Below are positions 7,610-14,896 of a DNA stretch of 15,757 nucleotides, one piece after another; position 1 is the stretch's first letter; the number at the start of each line of letters is the position of its first letter. Under the pieces are notes generated by a model, which had not been told where the DNA came from, did no database searches, and worked only from the letters and a program-made list of their open reading frames with translations. Both the position numbers and the translations under genes were made by a program. Source of the DNA: an uncultured Prevotellaceae bacterium (GTDB lineage Bacteria; Bacteroidota; Bacteroidia; Bacteroidales; Bacteroidaceae); contig CAMWRK010000019.1 of the NCBI GenBank assembly GCA_947176655.1, positions 1 through 15,757 on the forward strand, in the 5' to 3' direction.

Positions 7610-8401
7610 TTAACCCTTATCGGAAGCTACAGGTGCCGATGCCGCCCCCATATTGACGGTCAAGGCCTGAATCATGCGTGCGTACACTTTATTCAATTCC
7701 TCTATCTGTCCGGCCATACGGCGTGTCTGTTCATCTATCTGCTCTATGGTACTCACCTGCTTGCTGATGTTGCGGAGCTGCAACTCATATACGGTAGCTA
7801 TGCCGGTGAGCGTGCGGTTCAGGTTCTCCATTTCCTCGCTGTCAGTACTCATACGTGCAGCCTGGGCTTTCACTCTGGAGAGCACTTCCGTCAGTTCCGT
7901 CAGTTCCTCGGCATAGTTTCTCACTGCCTCCTCGATCATTCCGGGATCGGTAGCCCTGATCTGCGATGGATCAGCACCGATGCCGGAACCTTTCAACTGC
8001 GACAGTGCCAACTGTGCCTCAGCAGCCGCCTGACCGGCACTGGCGAGATTGGCTGCCGCAGCACTCAGAGCCGCGCCATGTGCCAGAGCCTCAGAATCGA
8101 CATCCGTCACTGCAGATCCGCCTATTATCACCGTACCCGGCGTTCCGCCAGACACTGGAGCGACATCCTCGACATGCTTGTCATCAGCCTTTTCCGTCAC
8201 TCTTTCAAAGCCTGACAGCACAAAGACAAAAACCTCGGTGCCCATGCCCACGAATAGCATCAGATTGGCTCCCTGTAAGTGAGTCAATTTAAAAAGAGTT
8301 CCAAGAATTACAACGGCGGCACCCCAGCTGTACGCATACTGCATGAAGGTCTGACCGGCCATTGTGTCCATCCACTTCTGAATCTTGTTTATGAAAAACA
8401 T
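7610..8401 (-). CDS. gldL: Type IX secretion system motor protein GldL/PorL
   Basis: GldL (PorL) forms the inner-membrane ring that, with GldM, converts proton motive force into rotation to drive secretion. The 263-residue product has two N-terminal membrane helices: YAYSWGAAVVILGTLFKL (about 22-39) and NLMLFVGMGTEVFVFVLSGF (46-65). Charged residues thought to handle protons are present: Lys38, His41, Glu56 in the second helix and Glu66, ten residues on. The K-x-x-H and E-x9-E spacing agrees with what I recall for Flavobacterium GldL. The cytosolic remainder is alanine-rich, then a helical coiled-coil-like region (about 165-250). It follows gldK after 83 bp, the widest gap inside the Gld cluster. 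Confidence 0.96.
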   Translation of the reverse strand: MFFINKIQKWMDTMAGQTFMQYAYSWGAAVVILGTLFKLTHLQGANLMLFVGMGTEVFVFVLSGFERVTEKADDKHVEDVAPVSGGTPGTVIIGGSAVTDVDSEALAHGAALSAAAANLASAGQAAAEAQLALSQLKGSGIGADPSQIRATDPGMIEEAVRNYAEELTELTEVLSRVKAQAARMSTDSEEMENLNRTLTGIATVYELQLRNISKQVSTIEQIDEQTRRMAGQIEELNKVYARMIQALTVNMGAASAPVASDKG

Positions 8402-8484
8402 GATATATTATTTATTGCTTTGGTTTATACGTCTGTACTTATCTCATGCCTAACCACGCTCTGTAGAAGAGGGGGATACGCATC

Positions 8485-9936
8485 CTATTTTTTTGTTCTG
8501 GCATTATCCGCGACCATACTCCTTACGCAACGAAAACCTATGAAACTGCGTGGCTGGTTCTGATACTCGTAACTGCGCCATGCCGAGCGTATCATGCTTT
8601 CGGGATCTTTCCACGAACCACCGCGCACCGACTTCTTCTTCAGACGGTATGGATCCTCTGGTGCAGCATTGTATTTCAGTTCCGGATTCATGTCGCTCAT
8701 AGCCTCCACACCTGCCTCGGTATACACCGTGCTTGTCCACTCGGCCACATTGCCGGCCATGTCATACAGGCCGCTGGAGTTTGCACTGAAGATGCCGCAA
8801 CGCGAGGTAATCAGGCTTCCGTCCTTGGTATAATTTCCCTCATCGGGCTTAAAATTGGCGTAAAAACACCCCTTGTCGCTCTTCACTGCTTTGGACTCCC
8901 ACGGAAAGGCATGTCCATCCTTGCCACGGGCAGCATATTCCCATTCCACTTCGGTCGGCAGACGATAACGTTGCAGATGCTTGGCATACGCCCCCATGCC
9001 CACGTTCATCATTTCCGTGCGCCAAGCACAAAAAGCGTTGGCCTGTTCCCAATCCACTCCGACAACAGGATAGTCATCGTAGGCGGAATGGCAAAAATAC
9101 AACTTCATGTAACGTTCGTTGTCTGCATTCTCGAAATCGTTGACCCAGCACGTGGTATCGGGATATACATTTACTATATACGTGTTAAGAAAATCCCATG
9201 GCCCGCTAAGCGGACGTGTAATTGTCTGACGCACAATTCGACCGTCATCGTCTATCCATGCCGTGTCCTTGGAAATCATGACCTGTTCGCCCATGTCAAC
9301 CCTGTTGTCGGTGTTCAGGTCTCTTTGCGCCGGATCCAGACGGTATTTGCGTTTGGCCGCCATGGCATAATCGTATATCTCGTAACGGTAGTTCATCTGA
9401 GAGGCGTCCAACATACGCGTACCGTCTATGGGATGCGTCACATAGACACTTTCTATGGCACGCAACTCGTCCTCAGTGGCCTTGCGCAGAGTGGGAATCG
9501 GCTTTTTCCAGTTCAGATGCGGCATCACAGGTTCTCCGTTACGGTCTTCCTCAATTTTATAGGTTTCATCACCTCCGTAGGCAGGATCGGCCAGACGCTC
9601 GCGTATGATACTGTCGCGCACCCAAAAGACAAACTGTCTGTACTTGGCGTTGCTAACCTCATGCTGGTCCATCCAGAACCCGTCCACACTGATGTCGCGG
9701 CGTGGAAAGGCCGTGCCCCAAAGTGTATCGTTCTCCTCGAGACCTATTTTCAGACTGCCCCTGTTCACGGCAACCATACCGAAAGGCGCGGTTTCACCGG
9801 CGGAAGAACCTCTTACGCCCACCAATTCCCCCCCGTTGGCCATAGCATTGCTTCTAGTTCCCATACAAGCAGTCAGGAGCATGACCGCAACAGCCGCCAG
9901 CCCCATTGCCATAAGGAAATTCTTTCTTCTGATCAT
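8485..9936 (-). CDS. gldK: Type IX secretion system ring lipoprotein GldK/PorK (FGE-sulfatase fold)
   Basis: GldK (PorK) is an outer-membrane lipoprotein that forms the T9SS periplasmic ring with GldN. I chose the ATG at 9936 because it directly begins a lipoprotein signal (MIRRKNFLMAMGLAAVAVML) with lipobox LTAC and acylated Cys24, giving 483 residues. An upstream ATG at 9966 overlaps the porP stop by one base (TAATG) and would add ten residues. The rest is a formylglycine-generating-enzyme-like domain: VDGFWMDQHEVSNAKYRQFV near the start, RLPTEVEWEYAARG, MAGNVAEW, VRGGSWKDPESMIRSAWRS and GFRCVRS (Cys470). The cysteine pair used by true FGE enzymes just after GGSY is replaced by Asp444 and Ile449, so it should be structural rather than catalytic. 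Confidence 0.96.
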   Translation of the reverse strand: MIRRKNFLMAMGLAAVAVMLLTACMGTRSNAMANGGELVGVRGSSAGETAPFGMVAVNRGSLKIGLEENDTLWGTAFPRRDISVDGFWMDQHEVSNAKYRQFVFWVRDSIIRERLADPAYGGDETYKIEEDRNGEPVMPHLNWKKPIPTLRKATEDELRAIESVYVTHPIDGTRMLDASQMNYRYEIYDYAMAAKRKYRLDPAQRDLNTDNRVDMGEQVMISKDTAWIDDDGRIVRQTITRPLSGPWDFLNTYIVNVYPDTTCWVNDFENADNERYMKLYFCHSAYDDYPVVGVDWEQANAFCAWRTEMMNVGMGAYAKHLQRYRLPTEVEWEYAARGKDGHAFPWESKAVKSDKGCFYANFKPDEGNYTKDGSLITSRCGIFSANSSGLYDMAGNVAEWTSTVYTEAGVEAMSDMNPELKYNAAPEDPYRLKKKSVRGGSWKDPESMIRSAWRSYEYQNQPRSFIGFRCVRSMVADNARTKK

Positions 9937-9965
9937 ATATCGTCTTGTTCTGTATTCGTGATTCA

Positions 9966-10919
9966 TTAAAGCCATCTTACTGACTGATGCCTGTTCTTTC
10001 CTTTTTTCGTCAAATTCAGTTCCATCCTGTAACCTACACTTATCTCGTGCGTACCATTCTGCACGGCTATGCCTCCTGTGTACATTTCGTAGCTATATCC
10101 TATGTCAATGTCATGAAAAGTGATTCCTGCCAATAAAGCCACGCTGATTGTCGGACTATAATTGAGACCTGCATACATACGCCCCTTCTCTCCATCATAG
10201 CACAAACGACCACACAAGTCGGCTCTCCAGCTCTGCATGTCTGTACGGAACATGGCTGCCGTCCTAAGTGAATATTCGGGATGTCGAAACTTCAGCCTAT
10301 GCCCGCCAGTAGCGTATATCGTCGGAGCACTCTTCATCATGAACCTCTTGTCCTCGCCCATGTGCACCTCAGGAGACAGCAGATGTGTCACCGAAATCCC
10401 TGCATACCAAAGTCCTCTGCGTTCGTACCTTAGACCGAAATCCATATCGAAAGCCGTGCCGTTGACATCCGACGAGGGTACAAGTTCATCGCCACTACCA
10501 TCTCCCAGTTCCACATCGCTGCCTTTGAAACTATTGGCGACAAAAGCCAGACGCACACCGGCACTTAACACGTTTTTCCGTCCTAAAGGATGATGATAGG
10601 CATACTGCACCCACATCCTTTTGTTAGAAAAGAGACCGATTCCATCACTCATAAAGCCGGCTCCGATACCATGTCTCTCCGCCTTGGGCAGGAAGAAAGC
10701 CGGCAGGTCGCAATGTACCAGCATCGTCTGTCCGGCATCCTCGAAACCGGCCATCTCCATACGGTATGCACCAGTCACATCGAGCAGCCCCGAACATCCC
10801 GCCGCCGCGGGACTGTAGAAGCTCTGATAGTTCCAGAAGTTGGTGAAAGCAACATCGTCCTGCCCCGTCATCCGCAGTACGGACAGCGACATCAATGCTA
10901 TCAGCAACAACTTCTTCAT
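9966..10919 (-). CDS. porP: PorP/SprF-family type IX secretion outer-membrane protein
   Basis: PorP (SprF) family proteins are outer-membrane barrels needed for T9SS function or for anchoring of secreted cargo. The ATG at 10919 fits best, giving 317 residues: MKKLLLIALMSLSVLRMTGQ is a signal peptide, and the family pattern of aromatic residues followed by SPAAAG comes soon after (NYQSFYSPAAAG). The open frame extends 42 codons further upstream, but that part reads as untranslated leader. Beta-strand-like repeats continue (e.g. KNVLSAGVRLAFVANSFKGS, MYAGLNYSPTISVALLAGIT, HEISVGYRMEL). Its position just before gldK matches the porPKLMN order of P. gingivalis. This is probably the first gene of the secretion operon. 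Confidence 0.93.
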   Translation of the reverse strand: MKKLLLIALMSLSVLRMTGQDDVAFTNFWNYQSFYSPAAAGCSGLLDVTGAYRMEMAGFEDAGQTMLVHCDLPAFFLPKAERHGIGAGFMSDGIGLFSNKRMWVQYAYHHPLGRKNVLSAGVRLAFVANSFKGSDVELGDGSGDELVPSSDVNGTAFDMDFGLRYERRGLWYAGISVTHLLSPEVHMGEDKRFMMKSAPTIYATGGHRLKFRHPEYSLRTAAMFRTDMQSWRADLCGRLCYDGEKGRMYAGLNYSPTISVALLAGITFHDIDIGYSYEMYTGGIAVQNGTHEISVGYRMELNLTKKGKNRHQSVRWL

Positions 10920-11016
10920 CTCTTTTTTATAACGCATAAAAGCTGTACAATATTGTCCGCCGCCAGTCTTTTTTATAAAGTTAGTCAATGTTGTCCAAAA
11001 CATCGGCTCGTCCATA

Positions 11017-11046
11017 CAAAAATTACCTCTGCCTTCTGCAAACAAA
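11017..11046 (-). promoter_or_regulatory. Candidate promoter for the porP-gldKLMN operon
   Basis: Read on the - strand, AATTTTTG at 11024-11017 matches the Bacteroides -7 element (TAnnTTTG) except at the first base. TTTG at 11046-11043 can serve as the -33 element, with an 18-bp spacer against the usual 19-21. A transcript from here would have a leader of about 90 bases before the porP ATG. The region is AT-rich and lies in the 251-bp gap upstream of porP. It is weaker than the promoter at 14787-14818. Confidence 0.45.
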
Positions 11047-11170
11047 ACATTTCAGCATAAACCTCATTATAGGTAGTGTTTCTCTGAAACGTCAATACTT
11101 ACGCTACACAATCAGTTACTTTTATGTTTATATTATTGCGAAATAGTCTTATTTGCAGAAAGTTTAAGTT

Positions 11171-12076
11171 CTACTTGTAATAAATACCGTGAATTCCGTT
11201 TAAAGAAATGCGAATCTCGGCATAATCAGAAATCGGTTGGTCTAATTTGTAATAACCTTCTCTCCAATAATCTTCAGTTTCAAGCCATGGCGTCTTCTTG
11301 AAAAATAAAAAATGAAGATATGGCAGTTCACGTCCATTGTAGTCAAATATTTTAGCGTTATCTACATCATATCTCCATTGCTGTTGTGGTTTCGGTGCTA
11401 GACTAGTATAATATTCATGAAACAAATGTTTCCTGTTAAAAATTCCATTATACAAATTCATAAATAGAATGAAATCTGTAACTCTCGACCTACGGATAAC
11501 GAATTTCCAAATAAGCCGTCCCCAATATAGTCCTGGATATACTAATGCAGACCATTCATTCTCGTCAAAACCATAATGTTTATTGTCAGTTAGTCTGGTT
11601 TCCCATGAACCTATTTTAAAACATAGTTCCCTATAATAGTCGTTATTTCTCAATACAGTAAAATGACCAGCTATGTGGTAACAATGTGTAGTCAACAAAT
11701 CATATCGTTTTAGATTCCTCTCATTGAGAAGCATGGATAAGTCTCCATAACAAAGGTCCAAGTCTCCAAATGACCAGAACTTATATTGAGCCAACTCTAA
11801 TTTGTGGATATATCCTAAGAAAGGTTTTAAATCTGTAAGTTTATACGCATTCTCTATTTTATAATTTATATTCAATCGCTCCCCTACCAATTTACAGTAA
11901 TCATTTAGTGTCATGCTCTCAAATCTTATGTTAGCATAAATAGGCAACCCCGTAATGTCACAGTCAGTATAAAAAATAAAATCGATCATTGGATTACGAC
12001 CACATGAATATAGGTAAAGACCAATCCATTTTGGCCACTTGCCAAAGTAAGGAATTATTTGTGCTATTTGATTCAT
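11171..12076 (-). CDS. DUF6625-type glycosyltransferase-like protein
   Basis: This 301-residue protein has no signal peptide. It shows FWSFGDLDLCYGDLSMLL (about residues 99-116), whose DxD resembles the nucleotide-sugar and metal site of GT-A glycosyltransferases. IIPYFGKWPKW near the start and the aromatic-rich body match what I recall of the DUF6625 family, often found in surface polysaccharide loci. A sugar transfer role in the cytosol is therefore inferred, not shown. The gene is clearly richer in A and T than its neighbours, using codons such as AAA, TAT and AAT, and is flanked by AT-rich spacers of about 250 bp on each side. This suggests acquisition by transfer between the T9SS operon and the transferase pair. 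No transposase or repeat borders were found. Confidence 0.7.
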   Translation of the reverse strand: MNQIAQIIPYFGKWPKWIGLYLYSCGRNPMIDFIFYTDCDITGLPIYANIRFESMTLNDYCKLVGERLNINYKIENAYKLTDLKPFLGYIHKLELAQYKFWSFGDLDLCYGDLSMLLNERNLKRYDLLTTHCYHIAGHFTVLRNNDYYRELCFKIGSWETRLTDNKHYGFDENEWSALVYPGLYWGRLIWKFVIRRSRVTDFILFMNLYNGIFNRKHLFHEYYTSLAPKPQQQWRYDVDNAKIFDYNGRELPYLHFLFFKKTPWLETEDYWREGYYKLDQPISDYAEIRISLNGIHGIYYK

Positions 12077-12330
12077 GAATTTGTTAAAATGAAACTAACG
12101 GATTATTGATGATTTCGCGTATTCTATTTTCAAATCAGAATAGTACACCCCATATTATTCCCGGTACATCGTGGGTAAAGCGTTTCTGATTTGCAAAACA
12201 CAGACATGTAGCTCTATCGAAATTTAGATTACTAACTTTCATGCCAGTTTCGTCATTATCAGAGCCAACTCCAATAAAAACGACGGCCACAAGACTACAT
12301 AATAGGCCTGTTTTTCAAGCCATCTGCCTC

Positions 12331-13050
12331 TCAAGAAAGAATATAACGAAGCAGGCGCAGTTCTTCCTCGTTATAGACATCCCCCCACTCCCGACGCAGG
12401 ATGTCCATATCCAGTTTGCCTGAAGGCATACTTTCACGTACTTCTTCTATGTCTTCGCGTCCGATAACCTCGTTGGTAAAGTAAGATATATCCATACGTT
12501 TGCCATGCAAAAGCATGGCTTCAAGGTCGTCCAACACTTCGTCCAAATCCGTATTCTCACTCTCGGCAAAGTCGTCCAGTGCGATTTTACGGTCTATGGC
12601 ACGTATAAGCTTTATCTGTCTTTTGCTGCGTTCGCTGGTAACGTGTGAAAGAGCCTCTTCATGTCTGTCATCAACGGTTCCGGACACGACAACATTTATG
12701 TCGGCATCGGCCATACCGTCATGCTCCTCCTCGCCACTTCCATCTCTCAGCGTTACGGAGTACGGCTTCTTGCGGAATTTCTTACCTTCCGGAGTATATG
12801 TCAAAGTCGAGTTTTTCTGGTTCTTTATCTTCAACAAACCCTCCTCTATGGCCCTGTCGAAGATTGCATTCCAGTCCATCTCGTCCATATCTTCAGCAAT
12901 GCCGAAAGACTCCAGACTATCAAATTCCTGCTTCTGGATTTCTTCCGTCACGTTGCCCAACAGTATGTTCTGTAACAACTCCCGTGTCAGCCCCTGTCCC
13001 GCTTCCTGAATAACGGCGATGGTTTTTGCTATTCTGTCCTGTATATCCAT
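12331..13050 (-). CDS. Stand-alone protein resembling the C-terminal part of Bacteroidetes RecQ (RQC-like plus HTH_40-like)
   Basis: The 239-residue acidic protein has no helicase motifs but resembles the tail of Bacteroidetes RecQ in two parts. Residues about 1-100 look like the RQC winged helix: GLTRELLQNILLGN, then DEMDWNAIFDRAIEEGLL, then YTPEGKKFRKKPYSVTL. A variable acidic linker follows. The part from about 140 matches the RecQ end closely in my recollection: KRQIKLIRAIDRKIALDDFA, LDEVLDDLEAMLLHGKRMDI, SYFTNEVIG and YNEEELRLLRYILS. The ATPase core and the HRDC domain are missing. It begins 14 bp after the phosphoethanolamine transferase stop, on the same strand, so the two are probably co-transcribed. 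A DNA-binding or RecQ-modulating role is possible but unproven. The reading frame is intact. Confidence 0.72.
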   Translation of the reverse strand: MDIQDRIAKTIAVIQEAGQGLTRELLQNILLGNVTEEIQKQEFDSLESFGIAEDMDEMDWNAIFDRAIEEGLLKIKNQKNSTLTYTPEGKKFRKKPYSVTLRDGSGEEEHDGMADADINVVVSGTVDDRHEEALSHVTSERSKRQIKLIRAIDRKIALDDFAESENTDLDEVLDDLEAMLLHGKRMDISYFTNEVIGREDIEEVRESMPSGKLDMDILRREWGDVYNEEELRLLRYILS

Positions 13051-13064
13051 GAATTACTTTTGCT

Positions 13065-14723
13065 TCAATATGTTCGCAGTCCGCGCTGCCTCATAGCCCG
13101 GAAATCCTGTTGCTCCAGACACCGGTCAAATGTAAGCGGTTCGTTGTGGTCATTGAGATATGTGCGCTGTACTTTTGTCACATAATACGGCGATGTCAAT
13201 GCCAAGGAATCCATTGTATATGGAGTGACTATCCCTCCGAGGCCAAGCATAGTGGGAAAGACACAGTCTGTCTGTATCGGTTCCAAGATGCGTGACTCCA
13301 TGAGTGCCACTCTCTGCGGATACCTTGCACGATAGCTGTCCGAGGTCCAGATGATGAACGGTACGTGCAGCTGATAGTAGCTCGGCCATGGCGAGGCATG
13401 AAGGTACAGGTTGCGGTCGTCATCGTATATGTCCTCTCCGTGGTCACTTGTGTATAGCAATGCCGCAGGACGGCTCTCCTTCTGCAACTGAGTTACGATA
13501 CTGTGCAGTATAAAATCGGTATAACGTATCGTATTGTCATAGGCATTGATTAGGATTTCCCTGTTGTCCCTGGTTGCTTTTATAACCTTATCCGGACGGA
13601 AATATGCTTGTTCTGGCTTGTATCTGTCGGAATAGGTGCTGTGGCTGCCATAGGTATGCACTACCAGTAACAGATTTCCCTTGTCAGCATGCAGTATTCG
13701 CTCTATCTCCGGCAAAAGCACCGAATCCATCGGTGTGCAATTCATTCTGTCACGCATGAAAAGGACTTCCCGTGCCTGCTCCCCGAGATAGTCGTTGAAA
13801 GATTTGTTGCGAGGCTCGTTGCTAAGAAATACAGTATGATATCCGGCTTCGTCAAAAGCGGCAAGAAGCCCCTTGGAACGATACAGCGCGCCGTAGTCCT
13901 CGGCTGTGGCCGGTGACAGCAAGATGGGTATACTCTTGTGTGTGGTGTTGCTTTGCGACATGCAATCGACAAAAACAGCTATACCTGGAGTACGTGCCAG
14001 CAACGGCGTCGTTTCTCTATCGTACCCATTAAGCTGCCAGTTTGTGGCGCGTGATGTCTCACCCAGAACCAGCACCAGCACCTTGGCTATGGTGTCGCAA
14101 TCGGCATCAAGGGCATGAAAACGGAAGTCGCGTGTATCCTGTATGTATCTGCGGCTTAGCGACTGTCTCGATACAGCCAGACGCAGGTTATAGCACACAT
14201 TTACCGGGAACATGTCGTCCAATACCGACCAACTGCCGCCACAGGACGCGACAGCGACGAAAGGCAGAGATACTGCCGTCACGACAAGGCCGATTCGCCG
14301 TTGCACCCTACGGAATCCTCTATCCAGTACCGTCTTACGGCATACTTCCATGGCCGCAAAAAACAATGTCGGCACATATATTGCCACAACAGCCACAACA
14401 GCCGGATATATCTGCGAAAGCATCTCGCCCATCTCGTCCGGACTGCTTGTAGTGAGATTCAGCCACATATCTACGGCTATCACGCCTTTGCCGAACAGGT
14501 AGCTGAGAACAATGTTGAAAGCCCCGAGAAACAGAACAGGAAACATCCACCACACGGCCACAGACTGACGTGGGAAAAGGCTCATCACTGTCCAGTATAT
14601 TCCGAGTGGCAACAGAACAAGTGCCAACTTGCCTGCCACAGGCATGGTTTCCGTAGCGCAAAGTATCAAGTTGGGCAATATGAGAATCGCCAGATAAAAA
14701 AAGAAGACCAGCTTCTGTTTCAT
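13065..14723 (-). CDS. Phosphoethanolamine transferase (EptA-like, alkaline-phosphatase superfamily)
   Basis: Members transfer phosphoethanolamine from phosphatidylethanolamine to lipid A at the periplasmic face of the inner membrane, which lowers negative surface charge and sensitivity to cationic peptides. The 552-residue protein has about five membrane helices in residues 1-170, then a periplasmic sulfatase-fold domain. Catalytic features align with EptA/MCR: Glu222 in LGETSRA, nucleophile Thr261 in SNTTHKSIP (five residues before the Pro, as Thr285 in MCR-1), His361 in YGSHSTY, Asp427-His428 in SDHGED and His442 in LYLHASP. All metal and nucleophile positions are kept. The cysteines that flank the nucleophile in EptA/MCR are absent. 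It has its own good promoter and is followed after 14 bp by the RecQ-tail-like gene. The exact acceptor (lipid A, other glycan or lipid) cannot be told from sequence. Confidence 0.9.
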   Translation of the reverse strand: MKQKLVFFFYLAILILPNLILCATETMPVAGKLALVLLPLGIYWTVMSLFPRQSVAVWWMFPVLFLGAFNIVLSYLFGKGVIAVDMWLNLTTSSPDEMGEMLSQIYPAVVAVVAIYVPTLFFAAMEVCRKTVLDRGFRRVQRRIGLVVTAVSLPFVAVASCGGSWSVLDDMFPVNVCYNLRLAVSRQSLSRRYIQDTRDFRFHALDADCDTIAKVLVLVLGETSRATNWQLNGYDRETTPLLARTPGIAVFVDCMSQSNTTHKSIPILLSPATAEDYGALYRSKGLLAAFDEAGYHTVFLSNEPRNKSFNDYLGEQAREVLFMRDRMNCTPMDSVLLPEIERILHADKGNLLLVVHTYGSHSTYSDRYKPEQAYFRPDKVIKATRDNREILINAYDNTIRYTDFILHSIVTQLQKESRPAALLYTSDHGEDIYDDDRNLYLHASPWPSYYQLHVPFIIWTSDSYRARYPQRVALMESRILEPIQTDCVFPTMLGLGGIVTPYTMDSLALTSPYYVTKVQRTYLNDHNEPLTFDRCLEQQDFRAMRQRGLRTY

Positions 14724-14786
14724 TCCTTGCCTTATACTCTTTGTCTGCAGGAACTATCTGCTGTTCCCGTGTATTGTTCCTATATG

Positions 14787-14818
14787 CAAAGGTAATACTT
14801 TTTCAGTTTTCGCCAAAC
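14787..14818 (-). promoter_or_regulatory. Bacteroides-type promoter of the phosphoethanolamine transferase gene
   Basis: Read on the - strand, GTTTGG (14818-14813, containing TTTG) is the -33 element. A 19-bp spacer follows, then TACCTTTG (14794-14787), a perfect TAnnTTTG -7 element. Both sequence and spacing fit the sigma-ABfr consensus. A start of transcription near 14780 would leave a leader of roughly 55 bases to the ATG at 14723. This marks the pair transferase plus RecQ-tail-like gene as its own transcription unit. Confidence 0.8.
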
Positions 14819-14827
14819 GTTTTGCAC

Positions 14828-14867
14828 AAAATATTACCGCCACGTGCCAAGGCTTGTCACATGGCGG
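14828..14867 (-). terminator. Terminator of the TPR gene
   Basis: On the - strand, CCGCCATGTG (14867-14858) and CACGTGGCGG (14846-14837) form a 10-bp stem with one U-G wobble and an 11-base loop, followed by TAATATTTT. It lies about 30 bases after the TPR gene stop and just before the next promoter. The T run is imperfect, but the GC-rich stem and the position fit an intrinsic terminator. Confidence 0.65.
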
Positions 14868-14896
14868 CACAGAGCTTTCCGGAAGTCTTTATATGG

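Noticed and set aside
8470..8500. GGAT-ACGC-ATCC followed by seven T as a + strand terminator
   Set aside because: The stem is only 4 bp, no + strand gene leads into it, and the T run is the Lys-Lys end of gldK.
8911..9969. 352-codon + strand open frame, and a similar one at 4916-5992
   Set aside because: Both are antisense shadows of gldK and gldN, rich in His and Cys with no coherent motifs.
12277..12289. 13-base match to the core of the M13 -20 sequencing primer
   Set aside because: The match ends on both sides without the rest of the primer or vector, and the surrounding AT-rich spacer looks natural, so chance is likeliest.
12304..12330. Hairpin after the RecQ-tail-like gene as a terminator
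   Set aside because: On the - strand GGCTTG, AAAAA loop, CAGGCC pair with a wobble, but no T run follows; too weak to call.
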